From the NCBI GenBank assembly GCA_964017185.1, contig OZ024880.1, positions 32,640,329-32,704,328 on the forward strand: a DNA stretch of 64,000 nt, read 5' to 3'. The notes beneath the pieces were generated by a model that ran no database searches, was not told the DNA's origin, and was given only the letters and a program-made list of their open reading frames with translations. Below, piece after piece: positions 50,700 to 61,424 of this stretch. How positions within the stretch are numbered: position 1 is the first letter of the stretch; each line of letters opens with the position of its first letter. Source of the DNA: Rugalucina vietnamica (taxonomy: Eukaryota > Mollusca > Bivalvia > Lucinida > Lucinidae). Position numbers and translations under genes: made by a program.

Positions 50700-50874
50700 T
50701 GAGCCGAGACATAAGAAAACCAGTCTTCGAGGTTTCCATACAGGTCCGACACAAACCGGTCTGTACAGTCTCTGAAAAATTTCAAGAATGTATAGCACTT
50801 CTGTTACTCAACAGTCTAGTTTGTGTCTGGCCAGGTAAGACACACAAAGACAGGTTTTCTAACATTGCGGCTCA
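50700..50874 (-). mobile_element. Family E MITE, internal deletion
   Basis: Ends TGAGCCGAGACATAAG and ACATTGCGGCTCA. The palindromic core is deleted. Confidence 0.65.
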
Positions 50875-50901
50875 TGTTTTATAGAGATCAGACAAACATA
50901 T

Positions 50902-51129
50902 TTGACCCTGTGCGTGAAAAAAACAACAATTTGGGTTCCGACCAGGTCCGACACAAACCGGGCTGTAGGAGAAAGTTAGAAGCTTGAAATTTCGGATTGA
51001 AGAAGGAGAGGCATTGTACTATCCGTGTAGGGAAAACAAAGGCGCTGATCAGCTTCGCAGTTACTGCAAAGCTGATCTGCACCTTTGTTTCACCTATGCA
51101 GATTGCGGGTTTTTCCATCCGGCGGCTCA
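50902..51129 (-). mobile_element. Family E MITE
   Basis: Left end decayed (TGACCCTGTGCGTG), right end CCGGCGGCTCA, palindrome CTTCGCAGTTACTGCAAAG. It lies 36 bases past the stop of the second TBCEL terminal exon. Confidence 0.75.
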
Positions 51130-51165
51130 TTTACCAATTGACCAATAAAAATAATTTTCTAATAT

Positions 51166-51402
51166 TCAATCTTTCTTGTAAATAATAATTTCATCACCTT
51201 CATTCATGTTCATTGAAACAAGTGTTTTATATGGAAATTTCATTTCATTCATGTCTCTGTATTTTCCCTCAAAGTTTTCAACATGCATAAGACGGAACTT
51301 TTGAGCGGGAAGACCAGTGAAATTTCTTAACAACTTTTTAAACTCCAGAACAGTTTGCCTTTTATCAATGTCCATCAATTCAACTTTCTCTTCAAATTTC
51401 AC
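51166..51402 (-). CDS. TBCEL: TBCEL last exon B (ubiquitin-like domain B)
   Basis: Acceptor CCTGTCTTTTCAG then VKFEEKVELMDIDKRQTVLE, FKKLLRNFTGLPAQKFRLM and MNEGDEIIIYKKD-stop; 78 aa. Its first 32 residues match exon A at 25 positions; the second half is far more diverged. Same phase (0) as exon A, so it can replace it, and exon A's stop excludes using both in one protein. Confidence 0.88.
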   Translation of the reverse strand: MKFEEKVELMDIDKRQTVLEFKKLLRNFTGLPAQKFRLMHVENFEGKYRDMNEMKFPYKTLVSMNMNEGDEIIIYKKD

Positions 51403-54400
51403 CTGAAAAGACAGGAGACTGCTTTGTTTGATTTATGGGTTAACATTTCTCAGTCATGTCTGGACAGAGTCACAGGTTCTTAGGTATTAACCAGTATTAT
51501 GGGGCATTAATGTCTTGCTCAAGGACACAGCCCAAAGCCAGTTGGATTCATATCCTCTACCTGGCCCCAGGGTTATAAAACATTTTTCATGCTCAGCTCA
51601 AATGAGACTAAAATTTATCCTGCTCATAAATGTTAAAATGCAAACAATTATGGGCATTTTAACATTTATGAGCAGGACAATTTACAGGTTTTTGTGATCT
51701 AAACCTGAACTTTTAACTTATCTGGGCTTATTAGCATTTATGAGCAGTTGGAATTTTATGCTCAGTTGAGTAGAGCAAGAAAAAAGTTTTATAATACCCG
51801 GACCTGGATTCAGAGTCTGACACTCTATCACTGGGCCATAACACTCCCCTTCTTTAAATTTGTTGGTATTTTAAGCATCTAAAATGCTAGGATAATCATT
51901 TCCAATTGTGTTATACATGTAAACTTCTTCATAACCCCTGGACCTGAATAGGTTTGTTTCACAATACCGTAATAGATTGTAGGTACTCAGGCTATTATCT
52001 TAACTTCTTACATAAACTTAATGTGAAAATCAGGCCCAACTTCCGACTTAGGACTAACTATTAACACATCTCCTTCTTTTATATTATAAGAATACACTTT
52101 TGCGTTATTCAATTTAAGTTCCTCGGTAAATGATGAGTAATCTCCATCATGCTCTTCTCTGTGAAATATACGAATGCCTGATGGTGGCAGTCCGGTTACG
52201 TTTCGTAATAATTTCTTCAATTCTAAGACTGTTAATCTAGTATCTATATCCATCAATTCAGACTTGTCTCCGAATTTCACCTGCAACACATCAGGAAAAC
52301 ATGTCCAGGAAATGTATACCCCACTTAAACCCCACTTTTATATTGTGAAATTGAGGTTTACAGGGGTGTGCTTTTTTTTTCTTATTTTTGTTCCAAAACA
52401 TAGATTGTGCGTACTCATTAATATGTACCCACAATCAATGTTGCAAATATACACACAAAAATAAGAGATTTTCAACTGAAAATTTTCAATTTTTGTAAAA
52501 ATCTCTGCACATTGCATGAATATGTTTTGTAATGAAAAGGCTTTTTCAATGTTAACATTTTGGCGATGACTTCCGCATACATGTGAAACATGCACATCCA
52601 GTATCATTCACTCCTTAGGTATTCTGAATTGTCATTATTAAAACTGAAGTGTTGCCAGTTCGTACTTCTAGACCTAAAATAAATGATGAAGCCAGAGAAT
52701 AGATGTAGCCAGTGGCAAGATCGACAAAGCCAAATACTTTTTGGAACATTTGAGCCGCCTCGTGGGAAAACCAACAATGTGGTTTCCGAACAGGTCCGAC
52801 ACAAACCGACCTGTACAAGCACAGAAAAGAGCCAGAAGCTTGAAATTTCGGATTTAAGTAGAAGAGGAACAGTACTATCCGAGTAGCGAAAACAATGGCG
52901 CTGATCAGCTTCGCGGTTACTGCGAAGCTGATCTGCGCCTTTGTTTTCGCCTATGCAGATTGTTGGTTTTCCCATGGGGTGGCTCATTTGAGACCATCAC
53001 AACTAGAAAACATCATATGAGCTGCCATGCGAAAAAAAAGTCTTCGGGGTTTCCGACCAGGTCTGACACAAACTGACCTGTACAGTCACTGAAGGCTAGA
53101 GCTTGAAATTTAGGATTTAAGAAGAAGAGGGGTAGTACTATCCATATAGTGAAAACAAAGGCGCTGATCAGCTGTGCCTTTGTTTTCACAATGGCAAAAA
53201 TACGGTTTTCAGATGAAGTGCCTCATGTGTGGCAGTGGGTCGATAATGGGCATCATACACAACCTTTTTCACAAGCTGATACTACATGCAATGATAACTA
53301 AAGGTCCAATATTAAAACAACTAAGCACAAGCAGTACATGAATAAGTGAGCCGCATCGTGAGAAAACCGGATTTTTGCCTATGCGAAAACAAAGGCGCAG
53401 ATCAGCTTCGCTAACTGCGAAGCTGATCAGCGCCTTTGTTTTCGCTACACGGATAGTACAATCTCTCTTCTTCTTAAATCCGAAATTTCAAGCTTCTAGC
53501 CTGCTCCTGTGACTGTACAGGTCGGTTTGTGTCAGACCTGGTCGGAAACCCCGAAGACCAGTTTTCTTGCGCTGTGGCTCAAGTGATCAATAATAATCAA
53601 CACAAAGCAATGCCACTACAAATGAGTATATTAGCTGCAGATTTTTGCCTATGCGAAAACAAAGATGCAGATCAGCTGTGCAGTAACTGCACAGCTGATC
53701 AGCGCCTTTGTTTTCACAACACACTTAGTACAATTCCTCCTCTACTAAATTTCAAGATTCCAGCTTTCGTCTGTGATTGTACAGGCTGGTTGGTATCAGG
53801 TCTGGTCGAAAACCCCAAAGACCGGTTTTCTCGTGACCTGGCTCATATAATGTTCCACACAACCCAACTTATTAAGCTGAGTGGGTCAGTAAAAGATAAC
53901 ACAAAGCAACTCACAGGCCAAACATGTGCCAGACATGCTCCAGTGTGCAGTGAGTCGATACTGTAAGTTCGGAAATATTTGTGAGAACTTAATTTTCGCA
54001 TGTATTCGCGAATTCATTTCGTCGCAAATTTTAATTCTCATTAATAAAGATTTACTAAAAGCTTTATTATAGATTAAATGAGTACAAGCTCGCGAATTCA
54101 AGAACCTGCTAATAATTAGGAAATAGAAATTTTGCAAAATAAAAGTCACGCTAAAATTTCCAGATTTACAGCAATAGTTTATGCATAGCAATCCACCACG
54201 TGTTGTACACATAGCAGTGATACAAAAGCATTAAATGCATAGCAAACTGTCCTAAGCTGTACAAGAAGCAGTGGATCAATGATTTTCACATCAGGAACAC
54301 ATGTCCGTGAAATGTATTCTCCATCATACCCCACTTTTAAACAGTAAAACTGGGATTTACCGGGTATACCTATTTGTATTATTTTTGATCCAAAACAAAG

Positions 54401-57400
54401 ATTATCGGTACTTGTTAGAACTGCCTCGCCAAGGTGGTTCTAACATGTACACAATCAATATTTTGAGCAAAAATATCAAACTTTTTTCAAATGAAATTTT
54501 CATTTTTTACAGCTGAAAAACGTCTCTGTACATGTATATTGCATAGACCAATATAAACCAACCTACCACAAGTTGTATGATATTCTGTGGTGTCAGATCA
54601 ACATGCACCAGTGGGTCAAGTTTACCATAAACAGCTTCCAACTCATAATACCTGAAAAAACACACGATAGTAATTTTTCTTTTAGTTAACCTGTAGAAAC
54701 ACTTACAAAAGTGTAAAATTTTGGAATATAACAAATTTATGGACGAGTAATACATACATGCATTTGAGCCGCCTATGGGAAAACCAACAATCTGCATATG
54801 CGAAAACAAAGACGCAGATCAGCTTCGCGGTAACCGCGAAGCTGATCAGCGCCTTTGTTTTCGCTACACGGATAGTACAATCCCTCTTATACTTAAATCC
54901 GAAATTTGAAGCTTCTAGCCTGCTTCTGTGCTTGTACAGGCTGGTTTGTGTCGGACCTGTTCGGAAACCACATTGTTGGTTTTCCCAGAGGCGGCTCATT
55001 TGTTGATCAATGTGCCTCACTTCAACAGAGTACGAAGCCGTCCTCTAAATCTTACGAAGCCGTCCTCTAAATCTGGAGTGACACTCTACAATCACAGCAA
55101 TGTTTGGTTTATCTAAATTCTTTACATCTTACCTGGGTGGTTTAACATGTTTTGACATAAATGCTCTGATGAAGGCCCTCTCTGCATCTTCCCTTTCCAC
55201 ACCCCCTATCCTGCTACCATTCAGACATTTTACACTAGGTAATCGGGATACAAGGTGTTGACGACGCTCTTTCTCCACCAACTCCTAGTTAAAGATTCAG
55301 TTACAGGTTTGATGTTAGTTAATCAAAGATGGCAGCACTGACCTATATCAATCTATGGAATCAAATTGGTTTGCTTGGAAAAAGAGAATAACAGGAGACT
55401 TAAAAATCTGAATTTGGACATTTAAAGATTAACTTGCCTCGCATATGATCTACACAATATCATGATTTCAAGTGTTATGACTCTAATGTTAACTTTATTA
55501 TCATGTTTATGTTTAAGAGGCAAACATTTAGTTTAAAGCAATTTTTGTCAATTTACATGATAAGAATACAACAAACTTTCACCTCCAGAAAGGGTACATC
55601 AGCAATACGTAGATTCTCTAAGGCTGGAAACTTCCGGAACTTGTCTATTTCCTCCCATGATTCCAGTGGATTCCCACTGATATTCAGATTTTTCAGAGCC
55701 GGAAAAGCATCCACAATGCAGTCCTCTTCAAGATGTTGAATGTCGGAATTTATCATATTGAGAAATTCTAGAGACGGGAAACATCTGTCAAGTTTTGTTA
55801 CATCAGACCACTGAGACAGTTTACAACCGTTTATGAAAAGTTTGGTCAGTGAGTTGTGACAGGTACTAGCTGGAAGTTCTACAGTCTCGTAGTTGTTTAG
55901 ACTGAGATGTAGTTCTGTCAGTCTGGAACAAGATACAGTAACCAGAGGACCAATGGTCCTGTAAACGCTCATCTGAGATCTGCTGCATATACCAATAAAC
56001 ATGTATGAATATTATGGTATTTTATTCCAGTGCAGGGGCAGATGAAGCCCTTGGGCCATTTTCTTTTTTCTGAATCTTCAATATTCTGTCCATTTGCCAA
56101 TTTCCTGCTGGCTTTTCCCTTCAAATGACATTTTAACAGTTTTCCCAATTCAAATGCATAGGCAACCCATGTTGACCTTGCCATAAACTTGGTCAAGGTC
56201 ATCACAGGGTCCTGATTTATATATACATTAAAGTACTTTAGCCATCGATGCTTCATGCCAAGTTTCCTTGAAATCAGTCTATTGGTTTCAGAGAAGAAGG
56301 TTTTTGATGGGTTTTTACCATATATGGGCATGACGGCCATCTTTGTCATGTGACCTAGATTATTTATATACACATTGATTCACCCATTCTATAGATGCTT
56401 CACAAAAAATTTGGCTTTGATTGGCCAAGCGGTTTCAGAGGAGAAGACGTTTGAATATTATGGAAATATACATGTATATTGCTGCGGGGTGGGGGCACAT
56501 GAGCCCCTGGGGTCCAATTTTTTTCAGAATCATTAATATTCAGTCCTACTTCCCATTTCCTGCAAGACTTTCACTTTAAATTACATTTTAAAAGTTTTCC
56601 CCATTCCAATGCATTGGTGACCTATGTTGACCTTGCCGTAAAATAGGTCAAGGTCATCACAGGGTCATGATTTATATACACATTGTAGTGCTTGAGCCAT
56701 CAATGCTTCATGCCAAGTTTTGTTGAAATCGGTCCACCGGTTCTGGAGAAGAAGATTTTTGAAGGGTTTTTACCATATATGGGCATGGCGGCCATCTTGG
56801 TCATGTGACCTGGATTATTTATATACACATTGGTTCCCCCTTCCCATAGATGCTTCATGTAAAATTTGGCTTTGATTGGCCAAGCGGTTTCAGAGAAGAA
56901 GATGTTTGAATATTATGATAATATACATGTATATTGCCCCGGGGTGGGGGCGGATGAGCCCCTGGTGCCCAATTTTTTTCAGAATCATTAATATTCAGTC
57001 CTACTGCTCATTTTCTGCAAGATTTTTCCTTTAAATGACAATTTAACAATTTTTCCCATTCAAATGCAAAGGCGACCTATGTTGACCTTGCCGTAAAATA
57101 GGTCAAGGTCACCGCAAGGTCATGATTTATATACACATTGTAGTGCTTGAGTCATCGATGCTTCATGCCAAGTTTGGTTGAAATCGGTCCAGTGGTTCCG
57201 GAGAAGAAGATTTTTGAAGGGTTTTTACCATATATGGGCATGGCGGCCATCTGGTTCAAGTGACCTGGATTATTTATATACACATTGGTTCCCCCTTCCC
57301 ATAGATGCTTCATGTAAAATTTGGCTTTGATTGGCCAAGCGGTTTCAGAGAAGAAGATCTTTGAAAATTGTGGACGACGGACGGACGACGGACGGACCTA

Positions 57401-59121
57401 CGACGGAGCATGGGTATACTATAAGCTCACCTTGTGAGCCTGACGGCTCAGGTGAGCTAATAAATGTCTGGTGATGATAAGAATGGAACATGCTAACAAG
57501 AGATTTGTTATTACCATTTAGCATTAACATGAAAATGCCAATGCCTTTTAACTTTTTATGAGCGAGATAGTATTTTAATCTTTTTGAGATAACTTTTGCT
57601 TCATATAAACTATGCCTGTAAAGCTTCAAAACCCTGAGCCCAGGTTGGAATCGCTCTAACAATAAGATACAAACATGGGCGGTGCCATGAACTTTTGAAT
57701 CTACCTTGATCTAGATATATGTGAAATGCGTACATCATCTACACTCAATTTTTAAAACAGCTGGGTCTGCGGTACACAGGGGTGTTCATTTTTTTCTTTT
57801 ATTTGCTTCAAAACATTATGTATAACTATTCCGGCCGCTTCACGGAGGCAATTCAAATGTGTACCTACATACTACATTTTTAGCAAAAAGAAGAAAAACA
57901 TTGACAGCTTTTAACTGAAAATTTTCAATTTTTACAGATCAAACTTTTGGTAACGAGACTTACCTTGGAAAACAATTCAACACCCGCTCTACTGTTACCC
58001 AGGATATACCAGCACCATTTAAAATCAAAACTGTAATGCCTTCAAACGTAGTGTTGAGATCAATTGGAAATGATGCACTGTCTAATGGGTTGAAAGACAA
58101 GTTGAGAAAATGTAGCAATGGAATGTTTTGTATTATCTGAAACACCTGAGGAAATATAATGAGATTAAGTTTTTGTATGGGTAAAGTATAATGTTTTTTT
58201 CTTATTTCCCACTATTTAAAAACAGAACTTAGATACATGTACTGTAAAAATTACATTATTTCTAGATATTTTTCCGGATAAGTTTTGAAAAAGAGCTATT
58301 GCTTTACAAGGTAATACTGATCAGTACTCCTGTTCTTTTTAATAGTTGTTAATGTGCATTTCTTTCAATTATCATTAAGTTACACAGTTCTAAGTTACCA
58401 GACATAGTGAGCATTATTCTTTTTGATGATACATGTACAATTAAGTGTTTTCTATGGTTCACCATAACAGTAAATGTTCAACAAAGCAAATGATCAGTAC
58501 CTGTAGCCAGTTTGTTACTCTATTTTTGGACATATCTAACTCCTTAACGTGAGAACACAGGGACTCAATCTGTTCCCCAGGACCAGCCTCAGTCACACCA
58601 CAATTATCTAACGCCAGTCGAGGAGGCACCTGGTATTCTTGTGACCCTGCAATGAAGCCTCATTGTGTACATAACGGCTATGTGAGGTTTCTGACCAATT
58701 CAGAGTTTCAGACACAATCCAGACCCTTAGGTTATAAATCTATTTTCAATGAGACTTAAATTTGTCCTGCTTTTAAAATGTTTGAGCTATTATTGTTTGT
58801 TATTGAACATTTATAAACAGTATAAACTTCATGCTCAGCTGAGTTGAGAATGAAAAATGCTTTGTAACCTCAAGGCCAAGCTATACAGGCTCCACAGAGG
58901 CTTGAAATGTAGGATAGTTCAATGTTGAAGACGCAACAGATCACATGAAAAAAATCCAATTTTATGACTGCACCTTCACCATGAGCCTGTGCACCAGGGC
59001 CTTTCTTAGGGACGTAAATCTGAATGAAGCTGTCTTCATCTCCTGTATGATTGTCCTCATATTTCTTCTTGATAGCTTCAACCAGACTGTGGTTGTTATC
59101 TCTTACTGCTTCACTCTCCAT
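51166..59121 (-). CDS. TBCEL: TBCEL (tubulin cofactor E-like), whole coding span
   Basis: Minus-strand coding exons: 58974-59121, 58501-58646, 57964-58145, 55583-55922, 55133-55284 and 54567-54651, then one of two last exons, 52008-52280 (form A, 441 aa) or 51166-51402 (form B, 429 aa). Human TBCEL is about 424 aa. All junctions are GT-AG and phases agree. Residues about 50-270 are leucine-rich repeats (HFLNLSFNPLDS, LTELHLSLNNYETVELP, ALKNLNISGNPLESWEEIDK). About 273-322 is the LRR-cap segment (SRLPSVKCLNGS, EREDAERAFIR). The end is a ubiquitin-like domain. There is no CAP-Gly domain, which separates it from TBCE. The family destabilises tubulin heterodimers and affects microtubule stability in the cytoplasm. 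An acceptor (TTCTTACAG) 3 bases before the ATG shows that a non-coding 5' exon lies further upstream. Confidence 0.94.
51440..51858 (-). mobile_element. SINE split by a family B MITE
   Basis: SINE text on the minus strand: head GTTATGGCCCAGTGATAGAG (51840-51821), body TGTCCTTGAGCAAGACATTA, tail GACATGACTGAGAAATG. A family B element at 51565-51802 lies inside it, flanked by CCTGG at 51560-51564 and 51803-51807. Removing it restores a continuous SINE. Confidence 0.75.
52008..52280 (-). CDS. TBCEL: TBCEL last exon A (ubiquitin-like domain A)
   Basis: Acceptor GATGTGTTGCAG then VKFGDKSELMDIDTRLTVLE, LKKLLRNVTGLPPSGIRIF and KEGDVLIVSPKSEVG, stop TAA at 52010-52008; 90 aa, a beta-grasp ubiquitin-like fold by family. 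The acceptor's upstream tract (GGACATGTTTTCCTGATG) is the end of a family D MITE. No canonical AATAAA follows before exon B. Confidence 0.88.
   Translation of the reverse strand: MKFGDKSELMDIDTRLTVLELKKLLRNVTGLPPSGIRIFHREEHDGDYSSFTEELKLNNAKVYSYNIKEGDVLIVSPKSEVGPDFHIKFM
52284..52533. mobile_element. Family D MITE
   Basis: CATCAGGAAAACATGTCCAG at one end, TTGCATGAATATGTTTTGTA at the other, with TTTTTGTTCCAAAACATAG inside. It touches the acceptor of TBCEL exon A. Confidence 0.75.
52751..52986 (-). mobile_element. Family E MITE
   Basis: Well-kept ends TGAGCCGCCTCGTGGG and GGGGTGGCTCA; palindrome CTTCGCGGTTACTGCGAAG. Confidence 0.85.
53018..53226 (-). mobile_element. Family E MITE, diverged
   Basis: TGAGCTGCCATGCG start, internal AAAACAAAGGCGCTGATCAG, reduced palindrome, right end AAGTGCCTCA. 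Confidence 0.7.
53347..53581 (+). mobile_element. Family E MITE
   Basis: TGAGCCGCATCGTGAG and GCTGTGGCTCA ends; palindrome CTTCGCTAACTGCGAAG. Confidence 0.8.
53633..53845 (+). mobile_element. Family E MITE, left TIR lost
   Basis: Begins GCAGATTTTTGCCTATGCG and ends TCGTGACCTGGCTCA; palindrome CTGTGCAGTAACTGCACAG. Confidence 0.75.
53960..54175. mobile_element. Family H MITE
   Basis: TACTGTAAGTTCGGAAATAT at the left; TTTCCAGATTTACAG near the right end. Related to 23805-24012. Confidence 0.7.
54292..54545. mobile_element. Family D MITE
   Basis: ATCAGGAACACATGTCCGTG at one end and TGTATATTGCATAGACC at the other, with the hairpin AACTGCCTCGCCAAGGTGGTT. It ends about 20 bases from the TBCEL exon 6 donor. 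Confidence 0.75.
54567..54651 (-). CDS. TBCEL: TBCEL coding exon 6
   Basis: Encodes YYELEAVYGKLDPLVHVDL and TPQNIIQLV, matching the family motif YHEL..KYGKL.PLAEVDL. Acceptor TTTTTTCAG, donor GTG|GTAGGT, phase 0, compatible with either last exon. Confidence 0.94.
54765..54998 (+). mobile_element. Family E MITE
   Basis: TGAGCCGCCTATGGG and GAGGCGGCTCA ends; perfect palindrome AGCTTCGCGGTAACCGCGAAGC in the centre (about 54820-54841). Confidence 0.85.
55133..55284 (-). CDS. TBCEL: TBCEL coding exon 5
   Basis: Encodes ELVEKERRQHLVSRLPSVKC and EREDAERAFIRAFM, a hallmark of the TBCE/TBCEL family. Acceptor TTTAACTAG, donor CCCAG|GTAAGA. Confidence 0.95.
55583..55922 (-). CDS. TBCEL: TBCEL coding exon 4 (LRR core)
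   Basis: 113 codons of leucine-rich repeats: LTELHLSLNNYETVELP, SLTKLFINGCKLSQW, SLEFLNMINSDIQHLEED and ALKNLNISGNPLESWEEIDK. The acceptor CTTGTTCCAG starts only about 18 bases from the edge of a family A repeat that fills the upstream intron. Donor GAG|GTGAAA. Confidence 0.95.
55941..57459 (+). repeat. Family A long repeat (TBCEL intron 3)
   Basis: Opens with AGGACCAATGGTCCT (55946-55960), carries two to three units with TAGGTCAAGGTCA, and closes with CTCACCTTGTGAGCC/GGCTCAGGTGAG at 57459. Confidence 0.8.
57735..57950. mobile_element. Family D MITE, decayed
   Basis: GTACACAGGGGTGTTCATTT, TTCAAAACATTATGTATAAC and CTGAAAATTTTCAATTTTTA mark a worn family D copy; the terminal ends are not clean. 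Confidence 0.5.
57964..58145 (-). CDS. TBCEL: TBCEL coding exon 3 (LRR)
   Basis: Encodes VFQIIQNIPLLHFLNLSFNP and ITVLILNGAGISWVTVERVL. Acceptor TTTCCTCAG, donor CCAAG|GTAAGT. Confidence 0.95.
58501..58646 (-). CDS. TBCEL: TBCEL coding exon 2
   Basis: Encodes SQEYQVPPRLALDNCGVTEA and HVKELDMSKNRVTNWLQ, parallel to the family text LNSCGIT...VSELDLSDN. Acceptor TTCATTGCAG, donor CAG|GTACTG. Confidence 0.93.
58725..58880. mobile_element. Family B MITE, decayed
   Basis: CCCTTAGGTTATAAAT at the left and TTTGTAACCTCAAGG at the right with CATGCTCAGCTGAG inside. The flanks are no longer clear CCTGG. Confidence 0.5.
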
Positions 59122-59124
59122 CTC
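58974..59124 (-). CDS. TBCEL: TBCEL first coding exon
   Basis: Acceptor TTCTTACAG|GAG, then ATG at 59121-59119: MESEAVRDNNHSLVEAIKKK and on to IYVPKKGPGAQAHGE. Donor GAAG|GTGCAG, phase 1. The three bases 59122-59124 are 5' UTR. Confidence 0.88.
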
Positions 59125-59726
59125 CTGTAAGAATTAACATGTCCGTAAAATGTATACCAACTAACACGCCACTTTCATGTAAAATTAGGATGTAGAGGGC
59201 TAATAGACTATTTGGGCCACAACGTGAGAAAATGTACCTTCGGACAATTTTTTTAGTAATAGAAAAACAATGTTACATGTACTTTCAATTTACACTGTTT
59301 CTAGAGTCTGTTAGTCTTTATTTGAACAGATTGTTCAAGTTATTTTGTGAGTTATGACCAATTTACAATATGAACCCGTCAGACGTCATTGTCCTGAAAA
59401 ATGACGTCAAAGTTGCGTAATGCATTTATGCATGTTACTATAGCTGCATTTACTTAAAACTGTTTAAACACTGGTCAGAACCTATTGTTAAGATAGAAAC
59501 ATACCATTCTTGCAGCCAATCTGTCGAAATTATTTTGTCTCTTTGTATGACAATGCTGTTGCTATGGTTACCATTTAACGGTAGGTATAGGAAAATTAAG
59601 TATATTATGGGCTAAAAGAAGGGCAGATAACTCCAAATATCAAACATAAATATGTTTTAAAACTCATTCATTTGGTAGCCCAGTAACTTCAACTTCAAAG
59701 ATTACAAATACAGGGTTATTTCAAAA
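59125..59726. other. TBCEL upstream intron, no exon recognised
   Basis: The non-coding first exon of TBCEL should lie somewhere upstream. Here I see only a short D fragment (ACATGTCCGTAAAATGTATA, 59137) and unique AT-rich sequence. Confidence 0.4.
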
Positions 59727-60170
59727 CTAGAAAAAGTGCCTTGAGAGGCACGTATACCCCCGGCTGGTAGCCACCAAGCCCCTTCCCTACCCCCTACCTA
59801 AACAACCCGGCACATGCTCACCACTGACATTGAACATCACATCACCAACGAAAAACAGTACCCTTATCAAGTACATTTTAGAAACCACAAAGCCCTCTTC
59901 CCCACTCCCTACCTTAACAACCCGGCACATGCTCACCCCTGACATTGAACCTCACATCACCAATCAAAGACAGTACCCTTATCAAGTACATTTTAGAAAT
60001 AAGCAGTGCAAAGTACTTTACATACAAACATGGGGAAGTGTAGTTTTAGAATGACATATCTATTTTAGAGTGGTATACAGAACTGACGTGTATACCCAAT
60101 CTAGGACATAAGCGCGGACATTTTGGGTCAGGTCCTCAGTCCTAGATTGAAATGAAAGTAGAATGTCTTT

Positions 60171-60208
<38 letters not shown>

Positions 60209-61047
60209 AAAGTAGAATGTCATTCTTAAAAAAAAAAAAAAAAAAAAAAAAAGTCCTAGATCTTGACCTCAGGTCCCACCCCCACCCCATGCATGGACCA
60301 GTGGGCCTAGCCCTTATGTGGTACCTATGTTGCGTTGTAAGCATGAACGCTTTCTAATACATGGTTGTCAAGATATAGACACACAGAATATTAATCTTGG
60401 TAACTACTGTATTTTATGTGTCCTAGATTTTGACCTCGAGCCCCACCCCTAGAGTTTGGTGCCATGTAATTTAATTCAACCCTAAAGGGTATCTCTGATC
60501 CAAACAGGAATACATTCCTATAAGTATTTGTTAAGATATGAACTTAGAGATGAAAAAACACTATGTAAATAGCACATTTTCAAGGTGACCTAGATTTTGA
60601 CCTCTAGCCCCACCCCTGGGCATGGGCCCAAGGTCAGAACTAACAGAAACAAAGCAAACCCTATAGGGTACCTATGGTTAAAATATGAATGGTTTCTGAT
60701 CATTGGTTCATGAGATATACACCACCAGTGAAACTTAAACCAAAACTTTGACCCAAAGTAAAGGTGACCTAGATTTTGACCTCTAGCCCCACCCCGGGCA
60801 TGGACCCAGGGTCCAAACTCACAGAAACAAAGCAAACCCTATAGGGTACCTATGGTCCAAATATGAATAGTTTCTGACCATTGGTTCATGAGATATACAC
60901 CTCTAGAGAAACTTTAACCAAAACTTTGACATAAATTCTACGAACGTTCCGGAATTACGAACGAAGAAACGAACTAACGAACGAACGAACGAACATACGA
61001 ACGGAAAAGCGAAAACTATATACCCGTCGGCATAAATGCCGGGGGTA
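59727..61047 (+). repeat. Family C repeat, long copy
   Basis: TAGAAAAAGTGCCTTGAGAG start and GTCGGCATAAATGCCGGGGG end. It contains duplicated blocks (AACCCGGCACATGCTCACC twice, 59800 and 59922), two poly(A) tracts (60172-60206, 60227-60252) separated by a repeated TGAAAGTAGAATGTC, and repeated AGGTGACCTAGATTTTGACC blocks. Confidence 0.75.
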
Positions 61048-61424
61048 TAAATATGAATGGTTTCTGATCATTGGTTCATGAGATATACACCACCAGTGAA
61101 ACTTAAACCAAAACTTTGACCCAAAGTAAAGGTGACCTAGATTTTGACCTCTAGCCCCACCCCCGGGCATGGACCCAGGGTCCAAACTCAAAGAAACAAA
61201 GCAAATCCTATAGGGTACCTATGGTCCAAATATGAATAGTTTCTGACCATTGGTTCATGAGATATACACCTCTAGAGAAACTTTAACCAAAACTTTGACA
61301 CAAATTCTACGAACGTTCCGGAATTACGAACGAAGAAACGAACTAACGAACGAACGAACATACGAACGGACGAACAGAAAAGCGAAAACTATATACCTGT
61401 CGGCATAAATGCCGGGGGTATAAA
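61048..61424 (+). repeat. Tandem duplication of the family C 3' half
   Basis: Repeats about 60.67-61.05 kb almost exactly (ATATGAATGGTTTCTGATCA, GGTTCATGAGATATACACC, CTACGAACGTTCCGGAATTA) and ends with a second CGGCATAAATGCCGG. Confidence 0.8.

Noticed and set aside
51985..52012. Splice donor (AT|GTAAGA) overlapping the stop of TBCEL exon A, allowing both UBL domains in one protein
   Set aside because: Joining there to exon B gives ATGTGA, an immediate stop, so a two-domain protein is not produced.
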